From NCBI GenBank assembly GCA_963969395.1, contig OZ017798.1, forward strand, positions 22,870,173-22,934,172: a stretch of DNA of 64,000 nucleotides, given 5' to 3'. Within the stretch, counting starts at the first letter, position 1. Each line of letters opens with the position of its first letter. Origin of the DNA: Pseudoscleropodium purum. Its lineage: Eukaryota; Streptophyta; Bryopsida; Hypnales; Brachytheciaceae. The notes under the pieces were generated by a model. The model was not told the origin of the DNA and searched no databases. It saw nothing but the letters and a program-made list of their open reading frames with translations. A program made the position numbers and the translations under genes. Positions 1 through 11,777 of the stretch are shown piece after piece.

Positions 1-182
1 TACTGTCCACAAAATATTATTTTTTCTGCCTGATTACTTTGCAATAGTCTATCTGTGGTGGTGTCACAGGGTTTAGGGTTTTATGTGTTATATTTTAATT
101 ATGTTAAGGTCTTATTTATGACCCTAAGAATGACAGCTCTTTTGCAAACCTGATCCAGCTTGCTCTTATGTGATATGGTCAG

Positions 183-2748
183 GGATTTGGAGAGCATCTT
201 GCAACTAATGGCAGATCAATTATTGGTAGCATGTTCAAGCAGGTTAGTATTTGAATTGATTGACTCGAAAACCTTTGTACATATATGCGTTGCATATTGT
301 GAGGGATATGTACATAACATGAATTTTGATTCGTGGACATTCCGTGAAGGCTAGACTAACCGTTTACAATCATTCCTTGCATTCTGGCACGTCGTTGAAA
401 CTCCTAAATTTATTTCCACAAGTGACTTTCTGTCCCTTTTTTTAATGAATACATTTGTAATCATCTACCTGTGTGTCTGCCCCCAGACTCTTGATGTTAT
501 ACTTCGGGTCATTCCAGTATTTCCCAAGAACAAGGTTTTGCGAAGCAAGGTATATTTAAGAGCTCTTTTCTGTGTTGGTAGTTGGGGTCGTTGACCTTAA
601 ATTCAAACATTTTGCCAGTGTTCATACTGAAATTCTTGAGCAGTTAGAGATCTATTTATTTCCTTCAGTTCTTATCGAGGGAGTCCCTGCAGTGTCACGT
701 TATTGTTTCATTGAATTCTTTTGTTGAGGTTACACGAAGCCACATGTATTTCTCGTTGCTGGAACGTTGTATTGCTATGGCCATATGCAGGTCACTTCCT
801 TTCTTCATCAAATGGTGGAAACATTAGGTAGTGCGGTCTTTCCAGCTCTCCCAACGATCATTCAGCAGTTGCTTACTGATTGTGAGGTACGATTTCTGGC
901 CGAAAACGCCGAGGTAATATGTTTTCAGATGGGAATAATAGGACACAGACAAGGACATCTTAAGAATAAATATGAACAAAAGATTTTGGCTGTATGAACA
1001 TTTTTTCACTTTCAATTTGCATTTATATTTTCCAAAAGTAGTGGGAGTTTGCAAGGCCGTATAATTTCTGAAAGTATGGATCTGATTATGGCAGCCCAAA
1101 GACCTTGTGGAGTTTATACAGCTGATTAACCAGCTTATCAACAAGTTCAAAACTGGAATGATGGATATTCTTCAAGAGATTTTCCCTTCTGTTGTTGGCC
1201 GAGTCTTTGCCCTCCTTCCCCAGGATGGTTTTCCTGAAGGACCTGGGAGTCTCACCGAGGTGATCATACATGTGTCTACTATTGCTTATGTCAGTACTTT
1301 TAGATGCATGTCTACGCTGTAGTCACTTTTCCGACGGTTTTCTGGCAATTGTTTTGCGCTTGGCGTTTTTTGGTATCGATTACGTTAAGGTCTGCAGCTA
1401 TTCCCAGTACCTTTGTGTACATTGTTTGAGTTTTTGTTTGGTTCATTGTCGCTCAATTAGCAACAATGATGGTGATACAAGTATCATTTCATCTGCACCT
1501 GAAATTGGGAGAAGTTGCTTATACCAGTACTTTAACGGGTTTCTCTCTTGATTTCAGGAAGCACGGGAGTTACTGGATCTGCAAAGAAACTATTTCCTTC
1601 TGTTACATGCAATGACAACCCAGGAACTTTCTTCAGTGATGCTTTCTCAACAGAGTAGTCCATTGCTTCAGAATATCATTGGTCTTCTATTGGATGCTGC
1701 GTGCAACCACAAAGATATGCTTGTAAGAAAGGTAAATGCTGCTCCCATTTGCAGACATGAGGCATTGGGTTTCATTGTCACAGTGACTGGCACTTTGTGC
1801 TTCCCTGAAGTTGTCTAATACTGTTTTGGGGATTGAAATGTTATGCAGATTTGCGTTCAGGTCTTCAACAAACTTATTGGTGATTGGTGTGGGGCTAGCC
1901 CAGAAGAGGAGAAGGTTTGTTAGTGATCAATTGCTTTGATATCTTGTAAATTTTATTCGAGTCTTCTGGCACCCGGCATTGGTTAAGCGTTGGTGAATAC
2001 CTGCGATTGTTTGGCTGCTGACTGCAATGTGATTTATATATTTGTGAGATAATCATGCTCTGAACTTTCAATTGTAAATTAAGCATTTCTGACAGCCTAG
2101 TGCCTGCTTTCAGGTGCCTGGTTTTCGCCAATTTCTGATGGAGAGATTTGCGGCAGAGTGCTGCATCTACAAAGTTTTGGAACCTTCTTTCAATTTTCGG
2201 GATGCAAATACTGTAAGTTTTTAGTGACTTGATGCCTCACTAAGTCCATTATGGTATTCCTGCATACAAGTATCTGGCGACTGTATACCTGCATTGTTTT
2301 GATGCATGATTTATTGAAAGCCACCGTATTGACTCTTACTTTTCTGGAGCAGGTCTCTCTCTTCGGTGAAATAGTAATAGCTCAAAAGCTTTTATATGAG
2401 AAGTGTGGGAACGATTTACTGATACATTTGGCAACAAAAGTGTTGCCTGCTGTGCATTGTCCTCCAAATTTAGCTGAACAATTTTGCCTACATATTCAGG
2501 TATGACAGTGATTTTGATTTGATGAGACTCTTTTTTACTGTTGATACGAAACCAATTGATTTTGTCTTTTATTTCGCTTCTGCTCATGGTTCGTGCAGCT
2601 ACTACGTTCTGGTATATGGTTACCTGTCTTCAACGGTGTTCTTCTGATGCAGAGATCTGATGCGAAGGAGCTTAAAGCTTTATATAAGTCTTTCATAGAA
2701 AAGCTAAGGCCATATCAACAGCAGAACGGTCACGCTTGGAGCAGATAG
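183..2748 (+). CDS. XPOT: Exportin-T (tRNA exportin, PAUSED/LOS1 family), 3' half, nine exons
   Basis: Exportin-T is the karyopherin-beta-type carrier that moves mature tRNA out of the nucleus with Ran-GTP. Nine exons can be assembled, each bounded by AG and GT: 183-242, 487-549, 791-886, 1095-1259, 1558-1731, 1849-1914, 2114-2212, 2353-2499 and 2653-2748 (stop TAG 2746-2748). Every exon is a whole number of codons, so all visible introns are phase 0. The joined protein (about 325 residues) follows the C-terminal HEAT-repeat part of plant PAUSED proteins from memory; recognisable blocks are SMFKQ, FLHQMVETLGSAVFP, ACNHKDMLVRK, EKVPGF, FNFRDANT and LFGEIVIAQK. The N-terminal two thirds lie upstream of the window. 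No internal stop or frameshift was seen, so the gene looks functional. The last exon start (after ATGCAG at 2652) is the least certain junction; an alternative acceptor lies near 2599. Confidence 0.92.
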
Positions 2749-4851
2749 CAGCAGAGGTATGACTGTTCTTATATGTGGCGTGCAAGAAAAGGTCTACTGT
2801 GTGGAGCACTGAAGGCAATAATGGTGTTCACCGTCTCACAGATTGCTTATACAACATTAGCCAATCTTATGAAAGAGATGAGTATTGTCTGCTGCATAAT
2901 ATTCACATGGTCTTGATGAGGACGTGGTGCTTTTTTGAGAAGGGACGTGCTGAGAACGTGCTGTCGAAAGCTCGACATAGAATGGAGGTATGGAATCCAT
3001 TTTAGAGGTGGTGGGATTATAAGGATTGTGAAGTCAGGCAACCTTTTTAATAAGAAGCCTTTCAAATCTTTCTGTGAATTTTTGTGTACTTTCGGGCAGA
3101 GTAAGAAACTAGCGTATTGATGACATGAGCTCTCGAAAGCTATTCTGAGCACATTCTTTCCACTGCTATTTTGCAGAGCCTTGCAATTATGGAGAAGTGA
3201 AAAGTGAGCATTTTCTCTAAAACTCTGGGAAAATGAGTTTTGTTTTGTAGTAGTATTCCTGCAGTCGTAGATGACTGGCTAGTGTGCTGTATGAACACTT
3301 GCAGTTACCGGTAACTCACATAATTCATAGGCTATAATTGTTAGCCAGGGTGTGGACCTGTGCTGTTTGTAGTGAAGTTTTTGAGGATTTTTTCTATCAA
3401 GTTGGTCACAAGGTGAATTGTTTCGGATTCAACTGGCATTTCTACATGTAGGCTCATGTAGGACTAGAAGTTCAGAAAGAGAGCCGTTTTATTAATAAAA
3501 CTGGTAACGCGAAAGTGGTAGGCATATTCGGAATTGATAAATTGGATTCGCATTTTCGGTTGATAGATATCTGCCATTCATAGTGTATCCAAGTTTTTGA
3601 TCATAAGTCTTACTTGCTATTGACATGAATTTCTTGCATTTTTTACATTCATGCTTTTCATTCTTATGTCATTTGTCTATAGTTAAGTAACCTAGTGGCT
3701 GTTATGGACCAGTGGAGAGACTTCAAAGAACTTTCAAATCCAATTATAGGAAGAGTTTAGAAACCAAAAATTTGATGCACATGACACCTGTTACTTTGGG
3801 ATTTTGTGAAGGTGCTCTTCCAGTTCAGAAATTGACCCCTTTCGAAAGCTATGGAGGTTACTCAAAACTCAATATCAGTCACATAATAACAACTTAGTCA
3901 ATTCATAGAGATGTGATCATATCAAAATGTTGTTACAGTCTACTGGACTTAATCAATCACAAAAATGAAGATGTGATGGTTTGAAAATTGCAATTTCATA
4001 AGGACAGCATAGTTTTGATTGTTCACAAATTATAAATTATATGATCTTCACTGTAAGTGTTTGCTTGCATGAATCTGTAATATTGAAAACATTTTTATCA
4101 TACATTCGTCTTGTCATTATGTCATCCTTTGTAGCAATGGAATTATTTTGCTTCATTCTCGTATGATTTGTGAATGCCATAAATGCAATGCACTTGCTTC
4201 TGGGGTTTCAAATAATTTTTTTATGCGTAACAAAGCTTCAAATGAATTAGAAACTTGATTGTCTTTTAATTTTTTCATTAAAGAAGAATATTGCTGTAGG
4301 TAATCTTCATAAGGTAAACCCAAAAAATAATGAAAACTTTCATGTGATATAAATTTCAAAAGTGTTATGAAAGTAGTACATTGAAGCATGTGCAGTTTAT
4401 GACAAAATGCTTTGTCTTTAGGAGTTGAGAAATTTTAGAAAAGAAAAAGAAAAATAGATGGTGAAATGGATCTACAAAAATGAGAAAATGCAATTTAAAG
4501 ATCATGTGCTACAGGAGCGATATGAATTTCACATGATTTTTTTTCAATGCAAATTTGGAACTTCCATTCCAAGGATGGCAAGTTCCCTTACAATGAAGTT
4601 TCCCTTTTTTCTTCTTTGATTTTTTGAAAATGAAGGTCTTTGGAAAATACAATTCCTTACACAAAAATGCCAAGTGTAACTACATGCCAAATCTGTCAAG
4701 AGTTTCTCCCTAAATTTTGAATTCTATTTTCATCCTTATAAAATTCTACATCAAATTTTTGGGCAATATCTTATTGGAAAGCTAATAAAAACATGGTTCC
4801 AACAAGATATGATGTGCTTTTTTTCAATACTTTTCAATAATTCAAGTTATA
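2749..4851. other. 3' UTR and AT-rich spacer, no gene seen
   Basis: This follows the exportin-T stop codon. The first few hundred bases are probably 3' UTR. The rest is AT-rich and has only short chance ORFs. No RNA gene or clear transposon terminus was recognised. Confidence 0.5.
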
Positions 4852-4962
4852 GTGAGATTACAACAAACAAACAAGATAGAATATGCTTCTTAATGCATCT
4901 TAATTCAAGGAGACAAGGTATTGAGATTACTACAAACTATGAAGATATGACATGCTTCTTAA
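4852..4962 (+). repeat. Short local duplication that includes an empty MITE target site
   Basis: A segment of about 60-70 bp occurs twice: GAGATTAC(A)ACAAAC, then a short AT stretch, then ATGCTTCTTAA. In the first copy (about 4852-4925) TTAA at 4889-4893 continues directly into TGCATCTTAATT. In the second copy the same TTAA is interrupted by a 637-bp element and TGCATCTTAATT resumes at 5604. The first copy is therefore a natural paralogous empty site. Confidence 0.75.
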
Positions 4963-5603
4963 CCCCTAAATGCCCAAGGCCTATTTTGAGCCTCTAGAAA
5001 TTTGCTCTAAATTGAACAAAAAGCCAACATTTTGATAAATTATATCAAGTTTTTTTGAATTGTAACTACACAAATTCAAACTGGACATGTTAGAGATCAC
5101 ATAGGAAGAAAAAACACAACAATATCACTTATAAGTTGGGATATTGTAACGTTTGCCCATGAGGGTGTTAAAACTATAAAAAAATTTCAATTCACTTTTC
5201 ACAAGTCAAATCTAAAAAGTTGGTGACCAAAAAAATATGAGGTTTAAGGGCCTAACATGATTAACTCCAATCAATTAATGGCTTCTCAAAATCTACTCTA
5301 CAATTTTTTTAAATGAGTTTTGAATGTGATTTTTTCTTCAAGTCCTAGTGTATTTGAGGCTCATTTACAAGAGCCCTCAACACTATGGGAAGTCAAGATT
5401 GCATTGGGTACCCTTGCACAAAACCTTGAATAGAAAAATCACTATCATTTATTTTCAAGATCAGATTTTTGATGCTAAAACTAGACTTCAAAAGGAATCT
5501 TTCAAAAATATAAATTACTAAAAATAGAAACTTGGTTAGGTTTTATTTAACTTCAAAGTTTTGCAAACACTAGATTTTGGTGCCTTGGGCATTTAGGGGT
5601 TAA
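4959..5603. mobile_element. TTAA-flanked MITE (piggyBac-like), 637 bp
   Basis: The element body is 4963-5599 and has perfect 18-bp terminal inverted repeats, CCCCTAAATGCCCAAGGC on the left and its complement on the right. It is bordered by TTAA on both sides (4959-4962 and 5600-5603). The nearby duplicate shows the uninterrupted site with a single TTAA, so TTAA is the target duplication. No coding capacity is visible. TTAA duplication with C-rich termini is the signature of piggyBac-type transposition. A TA duplication with ACCCC termini is formally possible but less likely, because the outer T and A are conserved in all similar elements in this window. Confidence 0.8.
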
Positions 5604-5665
5604 TGCATCTTAATTTAAGGTATTGAGATTACAACAAACAATTGAAAGTGGACAATTGAGATAAT

Positions 5666-5952
5666 CATTAGAAGATTTTTGGGGCCTTTGGATGCCTGTC
5701 AGTTATCACAACCTGTGAATGCAGGAAACAGGTTCAGCGCAGTGGTCTGACGTGGCCGAGCCCCTGCCACGTCATTGATTTAATTTTTTAAATTAAAAAA
5801 AAAATTCGCATTTGGAGACTGAATTTTTATTTTTTTATTTTTTTATGAAAAAAAAAAATTCTGACAATGGGCCGTTCCCCTCGGTACGGGGAACAGCTGT
5901 GGGGGAACAGGCCCGAAACAGGCTTCTGGACCCCCCCAAAACTCTTCTAATG
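5666..5952. mobile_element. Small inverted-repeat element (MITE-like), 287 bp
   Basis: The left end CATTAGAAGATTTTTGGGG and the right end, read on the other strand as CATTAGAAGAGTTTTGGGG, form a 19-bp inverted repeat with one mismatch. The interior is GC-rich compared with its surroundings and contains further small palindromes near 5870-5920. I could not see a target duplication, so the family is unknown; it may be a fold-back element. Confidence 0.45.
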
Positions 5953-7251
5953 GGCTTGTGTAGAGATTATGGCCTATATAGAGATTTAAGCATTTTGAAT
6001 GTATAAGGGCATAGAAAGTGAATGCATTCAACTGGTTTTTTGAAGATAGAAGTTTTTGTAATGCTTCTATATGAAAAGCATACAAAAATGAAAAATCTAT
6101 TCTTGTAAATTTTCAAACAATTTCATTCAACAAATCACTGAAGTTTTAAGCTACAAGTTAGATAAAAGATCTCACAAAAATGAAGTGAAAGATCCTATAT
6201 CCAGTTGTAAATTTGCAAATTTGCAAACATAATTATACATCAACTTAAATTTTTTGAAGGATAAAATGCAAAGGGTTTCAAGCCTAAAAGGTTTCCAAAT
6301 CTTAAGACTTCATGAAAATTGAAATTTCATTAAAAAAAAAATATCCTCTATTAAAAAGGCAAAAATAGATTATGATCAACTTAATAAATAATTTTTTAGA
6401 TTAAAGAATAAAATATCATTTTTTTGCATAATATCCAATGATGCCTATTAAGGTAATTGCACTTAATTTGTGACTTGTTTCTAAAGTTGATTTCCACAAA
6501 TTCAAAATCTTGCCTAAAAAATGAATGCCTCTATTCATAAGAGTCTAGGCTCAATTTTGGACTCATTTATTTTTTGCACTTTAGAAACTTATAGTCCATT
6601 AGTAGGGCATTCAAGGAATAATGCATATTAAGAAGATTACTCATTTGACATCCAGAAAGATCCAACAAAAATTTAGATAATTTAATCTATAATCATCCAA
6701 TTGATGGATAATGAATGTTGTGAAAACTTCCTTCAATTAGTATTCATCAAGCCAAAGCTTCAAACAAAGATATAATAATGTTGGAGGAATTCCTAGTGTT
6801 AATTACAAATTTTCAAAAGTAATTTTATAATCTTTAGATTGAATATTAAGCAGTTAAATACTAACAATTATAATTCAATGCTTATTTAGGCAATTTTAGA
6901 TGTAATTACCTTGCCATTACTAAATAATGCCAAGAATATGATTTAAAGTATGCATATCTATGATCAATACTACTTAAAATGTGACCCAAACATTTGAATC
7001 TAAAAGAGTCACAAAAACTTAGATATTGATAACACAAGATGTACACAATCAATAGATGAGTCCGTGAGAGCGTGGTGTTGTTTTTTGGTACACTTGTACA
7101 CAACACTTTAAAAATTCATAATTTGTTCATCTAGGGTAAAAGTAATGCATACCAAAGTGCATTGGAATCCTCTTTTAGATTCCAATAAAATTCAATAAAT
7201 ATAACTTATATTTATTAATAGAAAATGTGCTCAATTGCACTTTGCGAGGAT
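5953..7251. other. AT-rich spacer, no gene seen
   Basis: Low-complexity AT-rich DNA with only short chance reading frames. No recognisable gene, RNA gene or element terminus was found. Confidence 0.5.
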
Positions 7252-7479
7252 TATGGTAGAACCACCCATTACCAACTATGGACCCATATCTAATCTATAT
7301 GGCTAAATATAGTTGCAACGAAGGGCGAAATAAATTTCCATCCAAAATGTAAAATATATTTTTGTTTCCTTTCAAAGTTGGGACTAATCAAGTTATAGAA
7401 ATTTACATTGCCTTGTACTGCTCCAAAACATAATTATGTGGAATCCCTAAAGTGGTTGGCTATGGGTGGTTCTACCATA
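7252..7479. mobile_element. TA-flanked MITE (Stowaway/mariner-like), 224 bp
   Basis: Body 7254-7477. The ends match as inverted repeats over about 23 bp, starting TGGTAGAACCACCCAT, with two mismatches near position 17. TA dinucleotides flank both ends (7252-7253, 7478-7479), as expected for Tc1/mariner-type target duplication. There is no coding capacity. Confidence 0.65.
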
Positions 7480-8567
7480 TAGTTACCCATACCTTAGATG
7501 AGAATTCTCATTTCGACGAAGGAGTTGAATGGATGAAATCACACAGACGCATATGAATACGCCTTCGTACATCCATTTTAAGACCAGGGAAGGGCACGCA
7601 ACCTTTTTTGCGAACGTGACAAAATGCCCGCGACGAACGCGACGTCAGCGGATAGAGTATTAGAGATCCGGTTGCGGCGCGTGCGCTAGCTCATCACGCC
7701 GATATAATTCATCGGTGCGCAGGGACGCAGGCTCTGCATCGTCTGAAGCAACGAACTCGACACTCTGGAATCGTCACGAGAGCTGCTGCTGCTGGAGGGG
7801 GCCGTCGCAACGACGTTTCTTCCGTCGCACGATAGATTTGTAGTTCGTGGTACCTGCATTGCTTCCGCAACTGCTCAGGTACTACCACACCCTCTCTGCA
7901 CGTCCTCTATTAGACTGCATTGCATTGCTTTGTCCATTTGGTGCCTTTTAGTCTGCCGGACTTTTCTGCTGAATCGCTAGCTCTGTATGAGCTTGCAAAT
8001 GTCGTCTGGTTGCCCATTACTAACCGGCGCTACGATTCCAATTTTTTACCTTCATCCTGAAGCTTATACCCGTAGTTGTGCGAAACGAAGTTTTGGGGTC
8101 GGCTAGAAGTGATAAATGTGTGACGTAGAGAGAAGGATCCGGTGAAGGGAATGCACTGGTTTCGGTCTCTTTAGCTGGATGCAAGGGACTGGTACGTTGG
8201 AAGCGCGGATCGCACTTGAAATAGACGATCCCCTAACTTTCAGGAAGCTTGCGTGTTTTTTGCAAGTATTGCTTGTGCCCTAGAATTAAGAGAAGATGGG
8301 TTGAATTCGTCTGTCTAGGTCACCTGAGAGAGTACTCGTGATCAATCGACATTGTCTCACAATGGGAAACGTTCAATTTTCAAGCACATGGTCGTACTTG
8401 ATCTCTCCAAATCTGGAACTGGGAATGTTGTTATCGGTGGCATTTTGCCGAGAGCGACGTGACAGATTGTCGATTGTACGTGCATGGAAATGTTGGAATG
8501 AGTGTGGTGGTGGAATTTCATTTCCGTAGGCCGGCGAAGACGATCCTGTTGGGGTTTAGACGTCGAG
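7480..8567 (+). promoter_or_regulatory. Upstream region and 5' UTR of the first CDPK
   Basis: Sequence composition switches from AT-rich to mixed at about 7520. A TATA-like GATATAATTC lies near 7698 and could place transcription start near 7730. CTGCTCAG followed by GTACTACC at about 7879 would serve as a 5'-UTR splice donor, which would make a leader intron possible; no acceptor can be assigned by eye. Short upstream ATGs (for example 8360 and 8484) lie before the chosen start. Confidence 0.35.
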
Positions 8568-10205
8568 ATGGGGAACTCAAGTGGACGGCCGAGGAAGACG
8601 CGGATGCATCAAGGAGTCTCCCAAGATGTACATCAGAAGAATGAGAGCCTGAAAGCGCAGGGCGGCAGCAGCCATGGCGACAGCGGCAGAGGCAACGGCA
8701 GCTACGGCGGGAGTGCTCCTAAACCTGGCAACGGTGCAGGCAACTTCACTCCGCCCGCGCCGCGCCCGCGACCGGCGCTGAAAACCGTCACGTCCGGGCT
8801 CCTGGGGAAACCTCTGGTGGACATTCGCGACACGTACAAGCTGGGACGTGAGCTTGGCCGCGGCCAATTCGGCGTGACCTACTTGTGTACCAACATTGAA
8901 ACCGGGGAGGTGCTCGCGTGCAAGACCATCGCCAAGCGCAAGCTGACCAGCAAGGAGGACATCGAGGATGTCAAGCGGGAAGTGCAGATCATGCACCATC
9001 TTTCTGGGACGCCCAATATCGTGGAACTTTCTGGTGTGTTCGAGGACAAGCACTCCGTGCACTTGGTGATGGAGCTTTGTGCGGGCGGGGAGCTGTTCGA
9101 CCGCATCATCGCCAAGGGGCATTACAGCGAGCGCGCTGCGGCCGACATGTGCCGAGTGATCGTGAACGTGGTGCACCGCTGCCATTCGCTGGGCGTGTTC
9201 CACCGTGACTTGAAACCCGAGAATTTCCTGTTGTCCAGCAAGGACGAGGACGCGCCTCTGAAGGCCACGGACTTCGGTCTGTCGACCTTCTTCAAGCATG
9301 GGGAACTTTTCCAGGACATCGTGGGCAGCGCCTATTATGTGGCGCCTGAGGTTTTGCGCCGCAGCTATGGCCCCGAAGCTGATGTGTGGAGCGCAGGTGT
9401 GATTGTCTACATCCTCTTGTGCGGAGTTCCCCCCTTCTGGGCCGAAACCGAGCAAGGCATCTTCGATGCTGTGTTGCGAGGGAAATTCGACATGTCTGCC
9501 GATCCGTGGCCCAAAATCTCAGGCGGGGCCAAAGACCTGGTGACGAAAATGCTTGACTCTGATCCGAAGGAGCGACTGACCGCGCAGCAGGTGTTGGACC
9601 ATCCTTGGATGAAGGTGGACGGCGCGTCGGACGAGCCGCTCGACAATGCAGTGCTGACTCGACTGAAGAACTTCTCGGCTGCGAACAAGATGAAGAAGCT
9701 GGCACTCAAGGTGATCGCCGAGAATCTTTCCGAGGAAGAGATCGTTGGCTTGCGGGAGCTTTTCAAGGCCATCGACACCGACAACAGCGGCACGGTGACC
9801 ATCAACGAGCTTAAGGAGGGGTTGCTGAAACAGGGCTCAAAGTTGACAGAATCCGACATCAAGAAACTGATGGAAGCCGCAGACGTGGACGGGAATGGCA
9901 ATATCGACTTCAACGAGTTCATTTCGGCGACGATGCACATGAACAAGACGCAGAAGGAGGATCACTTGGTTGCTGCGTTCCAGCACTTCGACACGGACAA
10001 CAGCGGCTACATCACGGTATTCGAGCTCCAGGAAGCCATGGAGAAGAACGGCATGGGCGACCCGGAAAGCATCGAAGAGATCATTAGGGAAGTGGACACT
10101 GACAACGACGGCCGAATCGACTACGACGAATTCGTGGCCATGATGCGCAAAGGTAATCCAGGCACCGAAGACGGCGACAAGCTCAACAAGCCCAGGCACA
10201 GGTAG
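8568..10205 (+). CDS. Calcium-dependent protein kinase (CDPK/CPK), intronless, 545 aa
   Basis: A Ser/Thr kinase activated directly by calcium, acting in plant signalling. Domains in order: variable Ser/Gly/Pro-rich N-terminus (1-88) starting MGNSSG, where Gly2 is a likely N-myristoylation site; kinase domain (about 90-348) with glycine loop GRGQFG, Lys119, HRD (D214), DFG (D235-G237) and APE (259-261); autoinhibitory junction (about 355-390); calmodulin-like domain with four canonical EF loops starting D403, D439, D475 and D510. All catalytic and calcium-ligand residues are present. The start at 8568 is chosen because it gives the MGN myristoylation motif shared with the paralogue at 50782-52545; the frame stays open another 66 bp upstream without similarity. 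No intron interrupts the CDS, whereas most plant CDPKs have several. The paralogue is inverted and about 41 kb away. Confidence 0.96.
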   Translation: MGNSSGRPRKTRMHQGVSQDVHQKNESLKAQGGSSHGDSGRGNGSYGGSAPKPGNGAGNFTPPAPRPRPALKTVTSGLLGKPLVDIRDTYKLGRELGRGQFGVTYLCTNIETGEVLACKTIAKRKLTSKEDIEDVKREVQIMHHLSGTPNIVELSGVFEDKHSVHLVMELCAGGELFDRIIAKGHYSERAAADMCRVIVNVVHRCHSLGVFHRDLKPENFLLSSKDEDAPLKATDFGLSTFFKHGELFQDIVGSAYYVAPEVLRRSYGPEADVWSAGVIVYILLCGVPPFWAETEQGIFDAVLRGKFDMSADPWPKISGGAKDLVTKMLDSDPKERLTAQQVLDHPWMKVDGASDEPLDNAVLTRLKNFSAANKMKKLALKVIAENLSEEEIVGLRELFKAIDTDNSGTVTINELKEGLLKQGSKLTESDIKKLMEAADVDGNGNIDFNEFISATMHMNKTQKEDHLVAAFQHFDTDNSGYITVFELQEAMEKNGMGDPESIEEIIREVDTDNDGRIDYDEFVAMMRKGNPGTEDGDKLNKPRHR

Positions 10206-10925
10206 TATCATAGTAGCGCATACAATCACCAAGCACAATCCATGCAACCCTAGCTCAACCATTGCAACCCCAGCTTGGGATCCTCCGGTCCTTGAGATTC
10301 AATCGTGGGAAACGCTCGATTAGACTCAAAGAGTGCACTCCGGACGTATTGTAGTGCATTCAACAGACAATTAGCTTGGCAGGAACACCGGCACTGATAT
10401 AATTTTGGCTCTCACTGAGGAGTTACCATTCTTTACTGCAATTTATATATACTCGTGACAGGGTTTGGCCCCTTTCCACTGATTGTATCATATAGTGATT
10501 GTCACTTTCCCCTAGAGTAGTAACTCTGTTGTATGTACATGCGAACAGTTGTCGACATTGTCAAGCTGAGTTATAGCCTCCGGCGTCATCAGCTGGGTAA
10601 CCCAAATGAAGCACATGTATAATCTTATGCTGCAGATGGAGTTTTTTGTCTGTCTAGACTACATTAAATCTTCTTGCAACGCGGCACGTCGTCGGAGAAA
10701 TCAATCACGTAGCCACGTAAGTGTCATGAATATTGCATATCTACACGGAAGTGAAGAACTAAGCAAGTACAGTTGTATCTGAAGCCATGCTGTCTCACTA
10801 CCAGAGTCCGACAAACGCGATGCATTGGTTTTCCCGGGCTTCAATCTAAAACCTCAAAATTAGGGTTTGAATGAGCTTGCGTGCGTCACCGTCAGATCCG
10901 TCAATGCAGGGAATGACGAATTGGC
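10206..10925. other. Convergent intergenic region between CDPK and DC1 gene
   Basis: This holds the 3' UTRs of two convergently transcribed genes. No further ORF or element was recognised. Confidence 0.5.
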
Positions 10926-11777
10926 TTAAGAAGTGGGATCCGGAATCTCTGAATCCTCATTCCGGCGGATGTGGACTCCGTAAGCAGTAACCTTGAAGTT
11001 GCGCTCGTTACCGTGCACGGTTTCAGGGGCGTCACAGGATGCGTGTGAAAAGAAGGATTTGAGGCACTTGGGGTGGATGTTGAAGTCACACTGCTCGCAG
11101 CGAAAGCCGAGGTCCCCTCCAAATTCCAAGCACACAGCGCACACGTAGCTTTTCCCGTGGAACGTCTTGTACTGCCACGTTCTAAGCCGGTGCGGGTGCA
11201 CGGCGGCGCAGAGTGGATCGCGGGGAAGCAGAGCGCATGCGGGGTGCAGATCGAACTTGCAATTCGTGCAGTGGTAGACCCAAGCATTCGTGGGCATGCG
11301 CTCGTCACAAAGATCACACCGCAGGTGCCGCGGCGGGTACGGCGACTTCTTCAGGAGCTTCAAGGGATAGGGATGGAAGCCCGTCTGGATCTTGTCCCGG
11401 AGCTTGGCGCAGCCCGCGTGCAAGTCGAAGTCGCACGACTCGCAGCGGTAGCGCCACTCGCTGTCCGCCAGGGAAGTCCTGCACGCGTCGCACGATTTTT
11501 TTTCCTGGGTAACGCTAGTGGTGGCGTGGAGAGTGAGCGCGTGAGGATGTGCACAGCTGCGGAGCTGGGGCTGCAAAGTGCAACACTGCGGGTGCAAATC
11601 GTACTTGCACGTCTTGCAGTGGTACGTAGGCCCTTCCCCGATCTTGAAGCAGAGGTCGCAGATGAAGTCGCGGGTGCCGTAGGGCGCCGCGTTGCGGAGC
11701 ACCAGGGGAATCGTCGGGTGCAATCTGCAGGTCAACCTCGCCGCGTCGCGCGTTCTATCGGCACTACTCCTCGCCAT
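10926..11777 (-). CDS. DC1 (divergent C1) domain protein, four zinc-binding repeats, 283 aa
   Basis: Plant DC1/CHP-rich proteins carry repeats related to the C1 zinc finger; roles in hormone and stress responses are reported for some members, but the function here is unknown. Four repeats are visible at about residues 20-66, 77-123, 135-181 and 194-238. Each begins HP and contains C-x2-C followed by (H/R)C-x2-C-x-(F/Y)-(D/N)-(L/I)-H-x3-C, giving the usual zinc ligands. The first ATG in frame is at 11777 (MARSSADRTR); the frame extends 63 bp further upstream only through non-ATG codons. The tail after residue 240 has no recognised domain. There is no intron, which is common for this family, and no defect is seen. 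It is convergent with the CDPK at 8568-10205. Confidence 0.9.
   Translation of the reverse strand: MARSSADRTRDAARLTCRLHPTIPLVLRNAAPYGTRDFICDLCFKIGEGPTYHCKTCKYDLHPQCCTLQPQLRSCAHPHALTLHATTSVTQEKKSCDACRTSLADSEWRYRCESCDFDLHAGCAKLRDKIQTGFHPYPLKLLKKSPYPPRHLRCDLCDERMPTNAWVYHCTNCKFDLHPACALLPRDPLCAAVHPHRLRTWQYKTFHGKSYVCAVCLEFGGDLGFRCEQCDFNIHPKCLKSFFSHASCDAPETVHGNERNFKVTAYGVHIRRNEDSEIPDPTS

Noticed and set aside
767..1322. ORFs with ATG starts at 767 and 1107
   Set aside because: They only partly overlap exportin-T exons 3 and 4 and run through splice donors into introns; the exon model explains them.
8577..9455. 292-codon open frame antisense to the first CDPK, with an equally long antisense match in the second CDPK
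   Set aside because: It is a shadow of the GC-rich kinase coding sequence. Its conservation between copies follows from the identical DNA tract, and it resembles no protein family.
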